Source: Methylococcaceae bacterium
GTDB taxonomy: Bacteria > Pseudomonadota > Gammaproteobacteria > Methylococcales > Methylomonadaceae
Assembly (NCBI GenBank): GCA_947454605.1
Contig: CANGLL010000002.1
Coordinates: 1 to 44,131 of the forward strand
Direction of reading: 5' to 3'
DNA length: 44,131 nt
Each line of letters opens with the position of its first letter. Within the stretch, counting starts at the first letter, position 1. The translations under genes were made by a program, and so were the position numbers. The notes under the pieces are model-generated. The model was given only the letters and a program-made list of their open reading frames with translations. It searched no databases and was not told the DNA's origin. Below, one piece after another: positions 33,681 through 42,834 of the stretch.

Positions 33681-33695
33681 TATCTTGTTAAGATA
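33681..33695. promoter_or_regulatory. Inverted repeat in the lexA leader
   Basis: TATCTT-GTT-AAGATA, a 6+3+6 perfect palindrome, lies 35 bp upstream of the lexA start and overlaps a likely -10 region (TAAGAT). It could be a second operator. Confidence 0.35.
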
Positions 33696-33729
33696 AGCAC
33701 AAGTTAATTAAATAGTCGCCGTGGAAGAA

Positions 33730-34347
33730 ATGAATGTATTAACAAGACGACAAAGAGAAATCTACAATTATCTACTTGATAATGCAGATAGTTTTAATTG
33801 TCCACCAAGTTTAGAAGAGCTTTGTATGCGTTTAGGGGTGGCTTCAAGAGGGTCACTGTATAAACACATTATGGCTCTAATTAATGCAGGGTTAGTTGAG
33901 CCGTTTACAGGTAATAAACAAGCAGGTATTAGATTAGTTAGTGAGACTTTTGATGATGAAGTAGGGTCAGAAGGATTGCCATATGTGGGTGCAATTGCAG
34001 CGGGTAAACCCATTGAAGCGCTAGAAACACTTTCTTATATGAATGTGCCAGATGCATTAAAAACAAATAACCCCTGTTATGTATTACAAGTGAAAGGGGA
34101 GTCAATGATTGATGCCGGAATCTATGATGGTGATTGGGTAGTGATTGAGCAACGTGATTACGCAAAAAATGGTGAAATAGTTGTAGCACTTATAGAAAAC
34201 TCAGAAGCTACACTTAAATATATTGAACAAACACCAGAAAAGATTTTGTTATTACCGGCTAATACAAGTATGAGCGCTTTTACCTATTATCCTGATCAAG
34301 TTCAAATTCAAGGTGTATTAGTAGGTCAAATGAGAAGTTATAGATAA
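33730..34347 (+). CDS. lexA: LexA-type repressor with unusual helix-turn-helix
   Basis: A 205-aa SOS repressor with self-cleaving S24 peptidase domain. Cleavage site Ala91-Gly92 (AIAAGKP), Ser125 (KGESMID) and Lys163 (ATLKYIEQ) are all present, so RecA-stimulated autocleavage should work. The winged helix reads PSLEELCMRLGVASRGSLYKHI at 26-47; the recognition helix (SRGSLYKHI) differs from the E. coli SPNAAEEHL type, which fits a different operator. The ATG at 33730 is preferred over the GTG at 33721, since GGAAGAA then serves as ribosome-binding site and the N-terminus becomes MNVLTRRQREIYNYL. The microprotein gene follows 35 bp later. Confidence 0.88.
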   Translation: MNVLTRRQREIYNYLLDNADSFNCPPSLEELCMRLGVASRGSLYKHIMALINAGLVEPFTGNKQAGIRLVSETFDDEVGSEGLPYVGAIAAGKPIEALETLSYMNVPDALKTNNPCYVLQVKGESMIDAGIYDGDWVVIEQRDYAKNGEIVVALIENSEATLKYIEQTPEKILLLPANTSMSAFTYYPDQVQIQGVLVGQMRSYR

Positions 34348-34382
34348 CAGACAATTAAATTTATATAAGTAGGAGAATTGCC

Positions 34383-34517
34383 ATGCAACATAAAATTCAT
34401 ATGCACGATCAAGTTAACAATAAAGTGAATGAAATCATGAAACATTACAAGAAAAGACCTGTTGAACAAATAGTATATGTGCTAAAAAATATTATGAGAC
34501 ATCCATCAACAATTTAA
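34383..34517 (+). CDS. 44-aa basic microprotein after lexA (paralogue of 5283)
   Basis: A 44-aa basic protein with AGGAG seven bases before its ATG, 35 bp after lexA and likely in the same transcript. It shares 19 of 44 residues, without gaps, with the product at 5283; both keep HM-DQ, NK, IM, YKK and P-EQ. The predicted form is two helices joined at a YKKRP turn. There is no membrane or signal segment. Function unknown; the link to LexA and to a repair nuclease suggests a role in the SOS response, for instance binding a repair enzyme or RecA. That is inference. Confidence 0.78.
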   Translation: MQHKIHMHDQVNNKVNEIMKHYKKRPVEQIVYVLKNIMRHPSTI

Positions 34518-34896
34518 GTTTTATAATTAAATTGGTTATACTCATAACGTATTAAAGTGGAACATAGTAGTTCGGATACGTAGTGGGTATAACCTCATAT
34601 GATTATTAATACTGAGAAGTGAATATACTACTCGCAGTATGGTGTTCATGATATTATGTAACCCAAGGTTAGATTAAATACATTTTTATTGTGGACATAG
34701 CTATTTCAACGAAATAGTCACATAAATCAATTGCTTGATCAGCAAGCGTTCAATTAGTTCATTATTCCCTGCTAGTTTTTAGTTATATTGCTTGTTTACC
34801 TCCCTTAAGTCTTTGTATATTAGATAGTTAAATTACGTTGTAAATTTAGCTATTGATTCAATATACGGCTAATCATTAATTAAAGAGAAATATACT
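34518..34896 (+). promoter_or_regulatory. Long leader region upstream of rhlE with two hairpins
   Basis: This 379-bp gap holds no gene. A perfect hairpin CTATTTC-AAC-GAAATAG (34701-34717) and a second one GCTTG-ATCAG-CAAGC (34733-34747) lie close together. Long structured leaders are common upstream of DEAD-box helicase genes that respond to cold or autoregulate; that role is inferred. Confidence 0.4.
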
Positions 34897-36189
34897 ATGC
34901 CATTTACTAAGCTCGGCTTATCCGATCCTTTATTACGTGCAATTGCGGAGGCGGGTTATACAAGCCCTTCACCGATACAGCAACAAGCGATTCCTGCTGT
35001 TTTACAAGGGCATGATTTACTAGCAGCTGCACAAACAGGTACAGGAAAGACCGCTGGTTTTGCTTTGCCTTTATTACATCGATTATCTCAACATCACTTT
35101 TCATCTAATCGTCCTGTTAGGGTCTTAATTTTAACGCCAACTCGTGAATTAGCAGCTCAAGTTGGTGAGTCTGTTAGTCAGTATGGGGCCCATTTGCAGC
35201 CAAGGTTAAAAACGGAAATCGTTTTTGGCGGAGTAAAAATTAATCCCCAAATGATGCGATTGAGAGGAGGTGTAGACGTTTTAGTTGCTACGCCAGGACG
35301 TTTATTAGATTTAGTAAATCAAAATGCAGTTAAGTTAGATAAAGTCGAAAGCTTGGTATTAGATGAAGCAGATCGTATGTTGGATATGGGGTTTATTCGA
35401 GATATTAAAAAGATTATTGCCTATTTACCAAAAAAACGTCAAAACCTCTTATTTTCTGCCACATTTTCAGAAGAAATTCGTAAGTTAACAACTGGCTTAT
35501 TGATTAATCCTGTGAAAATTGAAGTTGCTCCCAGAAATACTGCTGCCGAGAAAGTTGAGCAAATTGCGTATTTATGTAATAAATCACAAAAAGCTGAATT
35601 GTTATGTCATTTAATTAAAACAGAGCAATGGCAACAAGTCTTAGTTTTTACAAGTACTAAGCACGGTGCGAATAGACTTACAGAAAAATTAAATAAAATT
35701 GATATTAAAGCGGCTGCAATTCATGGAAATAAAAGTCAGGGTGCCAGAACGAGCGCTTTAGCTGGATTTAAAGCAGGTCAGATCAGAGTATTAGTGGCTA
35801 CTGACGTTGCGGCAAGAGGAATTGATATTGCGTTATTACCTTGCGTTATTAATTATGAATTACCAAGATCATCTGCTGATTATGTTCACAGGATTGGACG
35901 TACAGGCAGAGCAGGGGAAGAGGGTAAAGCAATTTCATTAGTGTCACATGATGAAATTGGAGCATTGAAGCAAGTAGAGAAATTGATTGGTTCTGCGATT
36001 TACCGTGAGCAAGTGTTAGGTTTTGAGGCGTCTGCAGTTGCTCCACCACTTCCACCTGAAGAAACTAGGCCACCAAGACAGCTAAGAAATAACAAAATGA
36101 ATGCCAAGCAACCAGCAAAGTTTCAGGGTAATGCCAAAACTAGTAGTGCTAAGAGTTCAGGAAGTCGTAGGAGTGAATCTGTTAAATAG
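34897..36189 (+). CDS. rhlE: DEAD-box RNA helicase RhlE
   Basis: A 430-aa ATP-dependent RNA helicase. The Q-motif ([28 protein letters not shown]) starts at residue 3, AQTGTGKT at about 47, PTRELA, DEAD ([12 protein letters not shown]), SAT (LLFSATF), [11 protein letters not shown] and HRIGRTGR are all intact. The C-terminal tail (about 385-430) is basic and low-complexity, as in RhlE, and binds RNA unspecifically. It acts in ribosome assembly and RNA decay by family knowledge. It is followed after 68 bp by a second helicase gene. Confidence 0.92.
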   Translation: MPFTKLGLSDPLLRAIAEAGYTSPSPIQQQAIPAVLQGHDLLAAAQTGTGKTAGFALPLLHRLSQHHFSSNRPVRVLILTPTRELAAQVGESVSQYGAHLQPRLKTEIVFGGVKINPQMMRLRGGVDVLVATPGRLLDLVNQNAVKLDKVESLVLDEADRMLDMGFIRDIKKIIAYLPKKRQNLLFSATFSEEIRKLTTGLLINPVKIEVAPRNTAAEKVEQIAYLCNKSQKAELLCHLIKTEQWQQVLVFTSTKHGANRLTEKLNKIDIKAAAIHGNKSQGARTSALAGFKAGQIRVLVATDVAARGIDIALLPCVINYELPRSSADYVHRIGRTGRAGEEGKAISLVSHDEIGALKQVEKLIGSAIYREQVLGFEASAVAPPLPPEETRPPRQLRNNKMNAKQPAKFQGNAKTSSAKSSGSRRSESVK

Positions 36190-36257
36190 TTATTTCTGGT
36201 ATCATACGACCCTATAAATCGATAATTCGTCGACACTTAATAAAAATAAGAGTACTA

Positions 36258-37643
36258 GTGAATACCGTAGAATTTTCATCCTTACCTTTAAAGCCAGCCT
36301 TACTTGAAAATATTGAATCTCTAGGTTACAGTCATTTAACACCTATACAAGCCGAAACCCTTCCACATATATTAGAAGGTAAAGATGTTATAGCTCAGGC
36401 AAAAACCGGCAGTGGTAAAACTGCTGCTTTCGGTATTGGTTTGTTATCGAGGTTAGATTTTAGTAGCTTTAGAGTTCAGGCTTTGGTGTTATGTCCGACT
36501 CGCGAATTGGCAGATCAAGTCTGTAAAGAGATTCGTACTTTGGCGCGTTTTACTCAGAATATTAAAGTACTGTCTCTTTGCGGAGGAGTCCCCTTTGGAC
36601 CGCAATTAGGTTCATTGGAACATGGTGTACATGTTGTTGTTGGGACGCCTGGGCGTATACAAGAACACTTGCGAAAACGTAGTTTGCGTTTAAGTAACTT
36701 AAAAACATTGGTGCTTGACGAAGCAGATCGTATGTTGGATATGGGATTTGAAGAAGTGATAACTGATGTTATTTCTTATGCCCCTACCCACAGACAAACT
36801 TTATTATTCTCTGCAACTTATACTGATCCCATCCGAGAAATTAGTCAGAAATTTCAATATCAACCGCTCTCTGTGAGCATTGATAGTCGTCATCATGAAA
36901 GTGTTATTGAACAGCGCTTTTATCAAGTTGAAAAATTGAAAAGAATTAACGCTCTTGGTTATCTATTGGCCTATCACAGGCCAGAATCAACGGTTGTCTT
37001 TTGTAATACGCGCAGGGAATGTCAGGATATTACCAGTGTATTATCAGATTGTGGCTTTTCAGTGCAAACTTTACATGGTGATTTAGAGCAAAAACATCGA
37101 GATCAAGTTTTAGTTAGGTTCGCTAATAATAGTTGTTCTATTTTAGTTGCCACAGATGTTGCTGCTCGGGGCTTGGATATTAAAGAGTTGCAAGCTGTCA
37201 TTAATTATGATTTACCCTGGGATCCTGAGGTTTATGTTCACAGAATTGGACGAACTGGAAGAGCGGGTAAAAAAGGCTTAGCTTTAAGTTTATGTACCGA
37301 ACAAGAGCTTAATAGAGTTAAAGCAATCGAAGATTATCAGAATACGACAGCTAAATGGGATGAGGTTGCACCATTTCAATTGACATATGAACAACGTTTT
37401 GAGCCCCCTATGGCAACATTGTGGATAGATGGTGGTCGTAAGGATAAGGTCCGACCTGGAGATATTTTAGGCGCATTAACTGGGGCAGGGGGTATTACAG
37501 GTACTGAGGTTGGAAAAATTGATATATTCGATGCTCATTCTTATGTAGCTATTAAACAAGGGAGTGTTGATAAAGCCTTATTTTGTTTAAAGAATGGAAA
37601 AATAAAGGGGCGTAGTTTTATGGTTCGTAAATCCCAGTGGTGA
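36258..37643 (+). CDS. dbpA: ATP-dependent RNA helicase DbpA
   Basis: A 461-aa DEAD-box helicase. GTG start at 36258, with AAGAG six bases upstream. Motifs: FSSLPLKPALLENIESLGY (Q-motif), [56 protein letters not shown]. The C-terminal 75 residues (TLWIDGGRKDKVRPGDILGALTG to the end) are the DbpA RNA-binding domain, which recognises hairpin 92 of 23S rRNA, so it works in large-subunit assembly. Probably shares the rhlE transcript. Confidence 0.93.
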   Translation: MNTVEFSSLPLKPALLENIESLGYSHLTPIQAETLPHILEGKDVIAQAKTGSGKTAAFGIGLLSRLDFSSFRVQALVLCPTRELADQVCKEIRTLARFTQNIKVLSLCGGVPFGPQLGSLEHGVHVVVGTPGRIQEHLRKRSLRLSNLKTLVLDEADRMLDMGFEEVITDVISYAPTHRQTLLFSATYTDPIREISQKFQYQPLSVSIDSRHHESVIEQRFYQVEKLKRINALGYLLAYHRPESTVVFCNTRRECQDITSVLSDCGFSVQTLHGDLEQKHRDQVLVRFANNSCSILVATDVAARGLDIKELQAVINYDLPWDPEVYVHRIGRTGRAGKKGLALSLCTEQELNRVKAIEDYQNTTAKWDEVAPFQLTYEQRFEPPMATLWIDGGRKDKVRPGDILGALTGAGGITGTEVGKIDIFDAHSYVAIKQGSVDKALFCLKNGKIKGRSFMVRKSQW

Positions 37644-37669
37644 ATCATATATCTGATAACGCATTAGAT

Positions 37670-38527
37670 TTAGTTTAGTTCACGGTGTCTTACAATTGTA
37701 TTAACGGCTGGACTTTTAAAGTGAGCCATTAATAAATCGACCAAATACACAGATCGATGTTGTCCGCCAGTGCATCCAATAGCAATTGTTAAGTAGCTGC
37801 GGCCTTCTGCTTCAAATCTTGGAATCCAGCGTTCAAGAAAATTAATTACATCATTTAAAAACTCATTCACCAGTGGTTCTGATTTAAGAAACTCGGTAAC
37901 GGGTCGGTCTCTGCCAGTGAATGGCCTTAATTCAGGCACCCAATATGGGTTTGGTAAGCTTCTAGCATCAAAAACAAAGTCAGCATCTAATGGGACTCCG
38001 TGTTTGAATCCAAAAGATTGAAATTGTAAGGAAATATGTTTAACGTCACGCTCACCAATTTGATCTTTTATAAGGTCGCGCAATTGATGATAGTGAGTTC
38101 GGCTAGTATCAATGATTACATTTGCGTGGCGTGCTATCGGTGTAAGCATTTCCCGTTCAATCTTCAGCGCTTCCTTTAGAGGAATGTTGTCATCGGTTAG
38201 GGGATGTCTTCGTCTAGTTTCGCTGTAACGCTTTAATAGGGTTGCTTCTTCAGCTTGAATGAAAATAATTTCATAATCAATACCTTTTTCTTTAATCAGT
38301 TTTAAGCTATCTGAAAAGTTAGCCAGACTTTCATACTGATTGCGAGCATCTATACCAATAGCTGTTTTTGCATAGGCCTTTTGATTAGCCGACATGACAT
38401 GATTGATGAAGTCCTGTAATAAAGATAATGGGAGATTATCTATACAGTAGTAACCACAATCTTCTAGAGTATCTAAAGCAATGCTTTTTCCTGAACCCGA
38501 TAAGGCACTGACTAGGAGTAATTTCAT
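37670..38527 (-). CDS. rapZ: RapZ/YvcJ family RNA-binding P-loop protein
   Basis: A 285-aa protein. P-loop SALSGSGKS (7-15), Walker-B-like region, and the C-terminal part with GHGVPLDADFVFDARSLPNPYW, GRD, CTGGQHRSV and the final MAH-RELN, all typical. In E. coli RapZ binds GlmY/GlmZ and controls GlmS, so it tunes amino-sugar supply for the cell envelope; that role fits the LPS gene cluster. It is the last gene of the sigma-54 cluster. The usual ptsN and npr genes of the E. coli locus are missing here. Confidence 0.93.
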   Translation of the reverse strand: MKLLLVSALSGSGKSIALDTLEDCGYYCIDNLPLSLLQDFINHVMSANQKAYAKTAIGIDARNQYESLANFSDSLKLIKEKGIDYEIIFIQAEEATLLKRYSETRRRHPLTDDNIPLKEALKIEREMLTPIARHANVIIDTSRTHYHQLRDLIKDQIGERDVKHISLQFQSFGFKHGVPLDADFVFDARSLPNPYWVPELRPFTGRDRPVTEFLKSEPLVNEFLNDVINFLERWIPRFEAEGRSYLTIAIGCTGGQHRSVYLVDLLMAHFKSPAVNTIVRHRELN

Positions 38528-38562
38528 AAGCTATGGATTCAGGGTAGTGGTATATAAGGTAG

Positions 38563-38592
38563 GTGCAAGGTTGTTTCGATTATACCTTGCAC
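38563..38592. repeat. Perfect hairpin between hpf and rapZ
   Basis: GTGCAAGGT (38563-38571) and ACCTTGCAC (38584-38592) are perfect 9-bp inverted repeats in the 79-bp gap where ptsN lies in other genomes. No T-run on the minus strand, so it may be a partial terminator, RNase processing site or protein target. Confidence 0.45.
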
Positions 38593-38606
38593 GTATTACC
38601 GTAATA

Positions 38607-38897
38607 TTATCTGTGTTGGCCTGTCTTTTCTTTATGTTTGATTATTTGACGGTCTAATTTATCAACTAAATGATCAATTGCGACATACATGTCTTCTTGA
38701 TGGTCTTCAGCAAAGATATTTGCTCCACTTAAATGTAAAGTTGCTTCTGCTTTTTGAGTTAATTTTTCTACACTTAAAATAACGTGTACATCAGTAACAT
38801 TATCGAAATGACGAGCTAGTTTTTCAAATTTTGCATCTATATGTGATTGTAAAGATTCTGTGATTTCAAGATGGTGACCTGTTACTAATATTCTCAT
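38607..38897 (-). CDS. hpf: Ribosome hibernation promoting factor, short form
   Basis: A 96-aa ribosome-binding protein of the HPF/YfiA family that occupies the decoding site of idle 30S subunits and, in the short form, works with RMF to make 100S dimers. The beta-alpha-beta-beta-beta-alpha pattern is visible (ILVTGHHLEITESLQSHIDAKFEKLARHF; VHVILSVEK; AEATLHLSGANIFAEDHQEDMYVAIDHLVDKLDRQI). Lys/Arg-rich C-terminus. It lies 50 bp downstream of rpoN, as in most gammaproteobacteria. Confidence 0.93.
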   Translation of the reverse strand: MRILVTGHHLEITESLQSHIDAKFEKLARHFDNVTDVHVILSVEKLTQKAEATLHLSGANIFAEDHQEDMYVAIDHLVDKLDRQIIKHKEKTGQHR

Positions 38898-38947
38898 GGA
38901 TTTAAACTCCTTTTGTTGTGAAATTTGCTTTTAGTTTTTATAGGGTG

Positions 38948-40396
38948 TTACAAAATACGTTTTCGTTGGCTGGATGATGAAATTAACATTGCCTCTCTAT
39001 ATTTTGCAATGGTTCTCCTAGCAACGTTAATGCCTTTTGCTTGTAAAAATTCAGCTATTTTACTGTCGCTTAAAGGCCTTTCTTGATTTTCATTGTCTAT
39101 AAGTTCTTTGATAATAGACCTTATGGCTGTAGATGAGCATTCTCCTCCATCTTTAGTTGAAACATGGCTTGAGAAAAAATATTTGAATTCAATTATACCA
39201 TTAGGCGTATGCATATATTTATGCGTCGTAACTCTTGAAATAGTTGATTCATGTAATTTAAGCTCCTCTGCAATGTCTCGAAGTACCATTGGTTTCATTG
39301 CAATTGAACCATGATCCAGAAAGCCAGTTTGTTTCTCTATGATACTTCTAGCTACACGCAATAAGGTGTCATTTCTATTGTGTAAGTTTTTAATAAACCA
39401 CTTTGCTTCTTGTAAGTGATCTTTCATAAAAACATTGTCTTTACTGTTATCTGCACGTTTAATCAAATTTGAATAAAAAGGATTAATACGAAGTTTAGGG
39501 GCAATGTCTGGATTTAAATTTACTTGCCACTGATTGTTCCTTTTGCTTACGTATACATCAGGAATAACATATTCAGACTCGGATTCTTGTATTTTTGCAC
39601 CTGGTTTTGGGTCTAGTGTTCTTATTAAAGCCACTATTTTAGTCAGTTGCTGTTCTGTAACATCTAGCTTTTTTAAAAGCTTAGCTTGTTCTTGGCTCGC
39701 TAGTAACTTAAGGTGCTGAGTGACTACAATAAGAGCTTCTTCTTTATAGGGAGTTGAAGGAGGTAGTTGAAGTAACTGTAAGCGTAAACAATCAGCTAAA
39801 TCAATAGCTGCAATTCCTGTTGGATCAAACTGCTGAACTCTATGAAGTACCGCATTTACTTCATCAAAGTCTAAATCATCAAATTGATTTTTGAGCCCTT
39901 CATAGATGTCTTCAGGGCTAGTAATTAAATAACCATCCTCATTTGTTGAATCTATAATGGCAATAGCAATAGCGTGGTCACGCTCAGAAAAATGCGTTAA
40001 CTCCATTTGCCAGAGAAGGTGCTCTTGCAAAGAGGGGGCATTAGTTCGTTGAGTTTCAAACTCTATTGGTTCAATACTAGATGATCCAGAGGTAGATGAG
40101 TTCTCATAAATGTCGTCCCAAGAGTAATCGGTAGGTAGTTCATCTGGAATATCGGTTTGTGAACCCTCACTCGTAAAGCTGTCAACGTTTTCGGATTTAT
40201 GATCAGGGATGCTAGAAAATTCGTCACTAGAATGATTTTCGTCTTCATTAATTTCTAGCATGATGTTTGATTCCAGTACTTGCTGGATTTCTTGCTGTAG
40301 ATCTAATGTTGACATTTGCAACAGTTTTATTGCCTGTTGCAATTGAGGTGTCATGGTTAGTTGTTGGCCTAGCCTAAGATTTAACGACTGTTTCAT
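38948..40396 (-). CDS. rpoN: RNA polymerase sigma-54 factor
   Basis: A 482-aa sigma factor. Region I at 1-48 is glutamine- and leucine-rich (LRLGQQLTMTPQLQQAIKLLQMS) and binds the activator; an acidic region II (about 50-115) follows; the core-binding domain and a helix-turn-helix lie in the middle (LRDIAEELKLHESTISRVTTHKYMHTPNGI, about 380); the RpoN box reads ARRTIAKYRE near residue 460. Length is normal. It drives genes that need enhancer-bound activators, such as nitrogen assimilation. Cotranscribed with lptB upstream and hpf downstream. Confidence 0.95.
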   Translation of the reverse strand: MKQSLNLRLGQQLTMTPQLQQAIKLLQMSTLDLQQEIQQVLESNIMLEINEDENHSSDEFSSIPDHKSENVDSFTSEGSQTDIPDELPTDYSWDDIYENSSTSGSSSIEPIEFETQRTNAPSLQEHLLWQMELTHFSERDHAIAIAIIDSTNEDGYLITSPEDIYEGLKNQFDDLDFDEVNAVLHRVQQFDPTGIAAIDLADCLRLQLLQLPPSTPYKEEALIVVTQHLKLLASQEQAKLLKKLDVTEQQLTKIVALIRTLDPKPGAKIQESESEYVIPDVYVSKRNNQWQVNLNPDIAPKLRINPFYSNLIKRADNSKDNVFMKDHLQEAKWFIKNLHNRNDTLLRVARSIIEKQTGFLDHGSIAMKPMVLRDIAEELKLHESTISRVTTHKYMHTPNGIIEFKYFFSSHVSTKDGGECSSTAIRSIIKELIDNENQERPLSDSKIAEFLQAKGINVARRTIAKYREAMLISSSSQRKRIL

Positions 40397-40440
40397 AAGG
40401 TCTAAATTGTGTAGATTAACTCTATATTTATGAGTTTAAT

Positions 40441-41166
40441 TTAAAGACTAAAGTTCTTTCCTAAGTAGACTTCACGGACTTCTTCATTTGCAACAATTGC
40501 ATCAGCAGGGCCTTCTGCAATGACTTTACCATTATTAAGTATATAAGCACGATTACATATCCCTAATGTTTCTCTGACATTATGTTCCGTAATTAATACA
40601 CCAATACCTCGGTCTTTAAGGTGTTCTATAATTTTTTTTATGTCATCAACAGAGATTGGATCAACGCCAGCAAACGGCTCATCGAGTAAAATAAATTGTG
40701 GATCTGTGGCTAATGCTCTAGCAATTTCAACTCTTCGACGCTCACCACCTGACAGACCTACGGCAATTTGATTGCGTAAATGGTCTATATTAAATTCGCT
40801 TAATAGCTTGTCTATAGTTATTTCGATTTCTTTTGAGCTTAAATTACCGCGTATTTCAAGAACTGCACGTATATTGTCTGCAACATTGAGTTTACGAAAT
40901 ACTGAGGGTTCTTGAGGTAAATAACCAATGCCGTTGATGGCTCTCACATGCATAGGGGCATGGGTGATATCTTTTGAATCTAAAGTTATTTGTCCTTCAT
41001 CTGCTTTAATTAATCCTACCATCATGTAGAAGCTAGTGGTTTTTCCTGCGCCATTAGGTCCTAGCAAACCGACAACTTCATTACTATTTACATAAAATGA
41101 AACGCCATCAACCACATTGCGTTTGTTATAGGTCTTTATTAGATTATGAGCAGCGAGTGTGGCCAT
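40441..41166 (-). CDS. lptB: LPS export ABC transporter ATPase LptB
   Basis: A 241-aa ABC ATPase that powers LPS extraction from the inner membrane with LptFG-C. Walker [10 protein letters not shown] (35-43), signature [12 protein letters not shown], Walker [14 protein letters not shown] and the H-loop TEHN are intact. The C-terminus ends [11 protein letters not shown], with the LptB-specific tail. It follows lptA by 48 bp. lptFG are not in the window. Confidence 0.95.
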   Translation of the reverse strand: MATLAAHNLIKTYNKRNVVDGVSFYVNSNEVVGLLGPNGAGKTTSFYMMVGLIKADEGQITLDSKDITHAPMHVRAINGIGYLPQEPSVFRKLNVADNIRAVLEIRGNLSSKEIEITIDKLLSEFNIDHLRNQIAVGLSGGERRRVEIARALATDPQFILLDEPFAGVDPISVDDIKKIIEHLKDRGIGVLITEHNVRETLGICNRAYILNNGKVIAEGPADAIVANEEVREVYLGKNFSL

Positions 41167-41214
41167 TTTATATAAAGTAAAATTAAAGTTAGCACGATGG
41201 TAGGTTAAGTCGAT

Positions 41215-41733
41215 CTATTTCGTTGTAGCGGCTTTGGGTTTTACAATAACGTGTACCCGTTTAGCATCAGATGTTTTTTCGCCCGCATTAACTAATGAAG
41301 TCTTTATATCATATTGAATATAATCACTTGAGTACGTTGTATTTCCTTGCCAAACAGTTGCTTGATTAATAAGAATTAATAAGTTTTTCTTGGGGTAGTA
41401 TTCGCCAATTAAGGCTTCCCCCGTAATATCTTCGTCACCTTCGTTTGGCTTTTGTCTAAATTTTGCTTTATTACCCGTAAAAACCAATTTATCCGCTTCG
41501 CCATCAACGAAATATACAACTAATTTGTCAGAATCAACTTTTATACTACCTTGTATAGATACGACATTACCTGTGTATATACTGGTGTTGTTTTTATCAT
41601 CATAAGTAGCCGTATTTGAATCAATGACTATAGGTTGATCTGCATCCGAGGCAAGGCCCCACGCAGTTGATTGTATAAGACCTAATAATAAGGTAAAGCC
41701 AAAAGCGAGGATTTGTTTGTTATTTATTGTCAT
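41215..41733 (-). CDS. lptA: Periplasmic LPS bridge protein LptA
   Basis: A 172-aa periplasmic protein with a signal peptide (about 1-25, ending TAWGLA) and an OstA-like beta-jellyroll (IVIDSNTATYDDKNNTSIYTGNVVSIQGSIKVDSDKLVVYF). It forms the bridge that carries LPS between LptC and LptD. Its start overlaps the end of lptC by 14 bases, so the two are translationally coupled. Confidence 0.93.
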   Translation of the reverse strand: MTINNKQILAFGFTLLLGLIQSTAWGLASDADQPIVIDSNTATYDDKNNTSIYTGNVVSIQGSIKVDSDKLVVYFVDGEADKLVFTGNKAKFRQKPNEGDEDITGEALIGEYYPKKNLLILINQATVWQGNTTYSSDYIQYDIKTSLVNAGEKTSDAKRVHVIVKPKAATTK

Positions 41734-42286
41734 AGTTGCCTTTTACATTAGCAAGAAACTCAATATGAATAGGCTCTATGTAAGTCATATTCATTCCCGT
41801 TCCTGTTGTCTTATGGGGTGTGTTAATCAGTTCAGCCCACTCCTGAGTTTCGGCATAGTTAATTTCGGGTTGTACTTTTAAATTGCTTGTGTTGAGAGTG
41901 ATCTTGCGATGGTCTTTATACTCGGCTCGATCTATTTTAACCTGACCGTTCAATTGTAAGTTTTTTCCATCGGCAGATAAGATGCCCGTTTCTGAATTAA
42001 TAACCCAAGGGGGGGTATTATCATTGTAAAAAGTCATTATGGGTTCTATAGAATGGGATGTGCCATCATCACTATAATGAGTCATCTTATCTGCCGTTAA
42101 TGTACTTTTTAAAGTGCCTTGTTCATTCATTTGCCACTTGTGGTAGCCAGAACTAAAGTAATCAGGACTATGCGCAGGGCTCACTCTTTTTGCAATCTGC
42201 AGTATTTCGGTGTTATTAGCCAGCCAGGCACTTAATAGTGCAAAGATAGATAAGAAAATATAGTGTTTATTTTCTGTTAATCTCAT
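41720..42286 (-). CDS. lptC: LPS export protein LptC
   Basis: A 188-aa bitopic inner-membrane protein: one N-terminal span (about 8-22), then a periplasmic jellyroll like LptA (YSDDGTSHSIEPIMTFYNDNTPPWVINSETGILSADGKNLQLNGQVKI). It accepts LPS from LptBFG and passes it to LptA. Overlaps kdsC by four bases. Confidence 0.92.
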   Translation of the reverse strand: MRLTENKHYIFLSIFALLSAWLANNTEILQIAKRVSPAHSPDYFSSGYHKWQMNEQGTLKSTLTADKMTHYSDDGTSHSIEPIMTFYNDNTPPWVINSETGILSADGKNLQLNGQVKIDRAEYKDHRKITLNTSNLKVQPEINYAETQEWAELINTPHKTTGTGMNMTYIEPIHIEFLANVKGNYDNK

Positions 42287-42834
42287 TTCAAATAACTGTT
42301 TAAGATGTCATCAAAAGTACCTTGTGCTTGCATAATCAAGTCACAAATCTCACGAACAGCACCCTGGCCACCTAGTGACGTTGTACACCAGTCCGCTCTT
42401 TGCTTTACGGCGAAATTAGCATCATTTACTGCAATGGCTAAGCCGACTCTTTTCATAATAGGTAGATCCAATAAATCATCACCCATATGAGCGGCTTGAT
42501 CGGGAGCGATATTTAGTTTCTCAATGATTTCATTAAAAGCGGCTACTTTATGCTCATGTCCTTGGTAAATAAGTTCTATTCCTAAATTTTTCATGCGGAG
42601 TTCAACCGTTTTTGATTTTCTGCCTGAAATGACAGCAATTTCAACACCCGATTGGCGTAGTAGTTTAATGCCGTGACCATCTCGAGCATGAAAGCATTTG
42701 TATTCATTACCTTCTTGATCAAAAAACAATTTACCGTCAGTGAGGACGCCATCAACATCAAGTATCAATAGTTTAAGGTTTTTAGCCTTTGCTAAGATAT
42801 CAGCTGGAATAAGGGGCGTATTTTCAAACATCAT
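42283..42834 (-). CDS. kdsC: 3-deoxy-D-manno-octulosonate 8-phosphate phosphatase
   Basis: A 183-aa HAD phosphatase that makes Kdo from Kdo-8-phosphate. HAD motif I LDVDGVLTDG (about 25-34), motif II Ser in VISGRKS, Lys and motif III GDDLLDLP. Short (no cap) C1-type, as for KdsC tetramers. Overlaps kdsD and lptC by four bases each, in one operon. Confidence 0.95.
   Translation of the reverse strand: MMFENTPLIPADILAKAKNLKLLILDVDGVLTDGKLFFDQEGNEYKCFHARDGHGIKLLRQSGVEIAVISGRKSKTVELRMKNLGIELIYQGHEHKVAAFNEIIEKLNIAPDQAAHMGDDLLDLPIMKRVGLAIAVNDANFAVKQRADWCTTSLGGQGAVREICDLIMQAQGTFDDILNSYLK

Noticed and set aside
33681-33695. E. coli-type LexA box in the lexA leader
   Set aside because: The palindrome is TATCTT-GTT-AAGATA and does not match CTGT-N8-ACAG; kept only as a generic inverted repeat.
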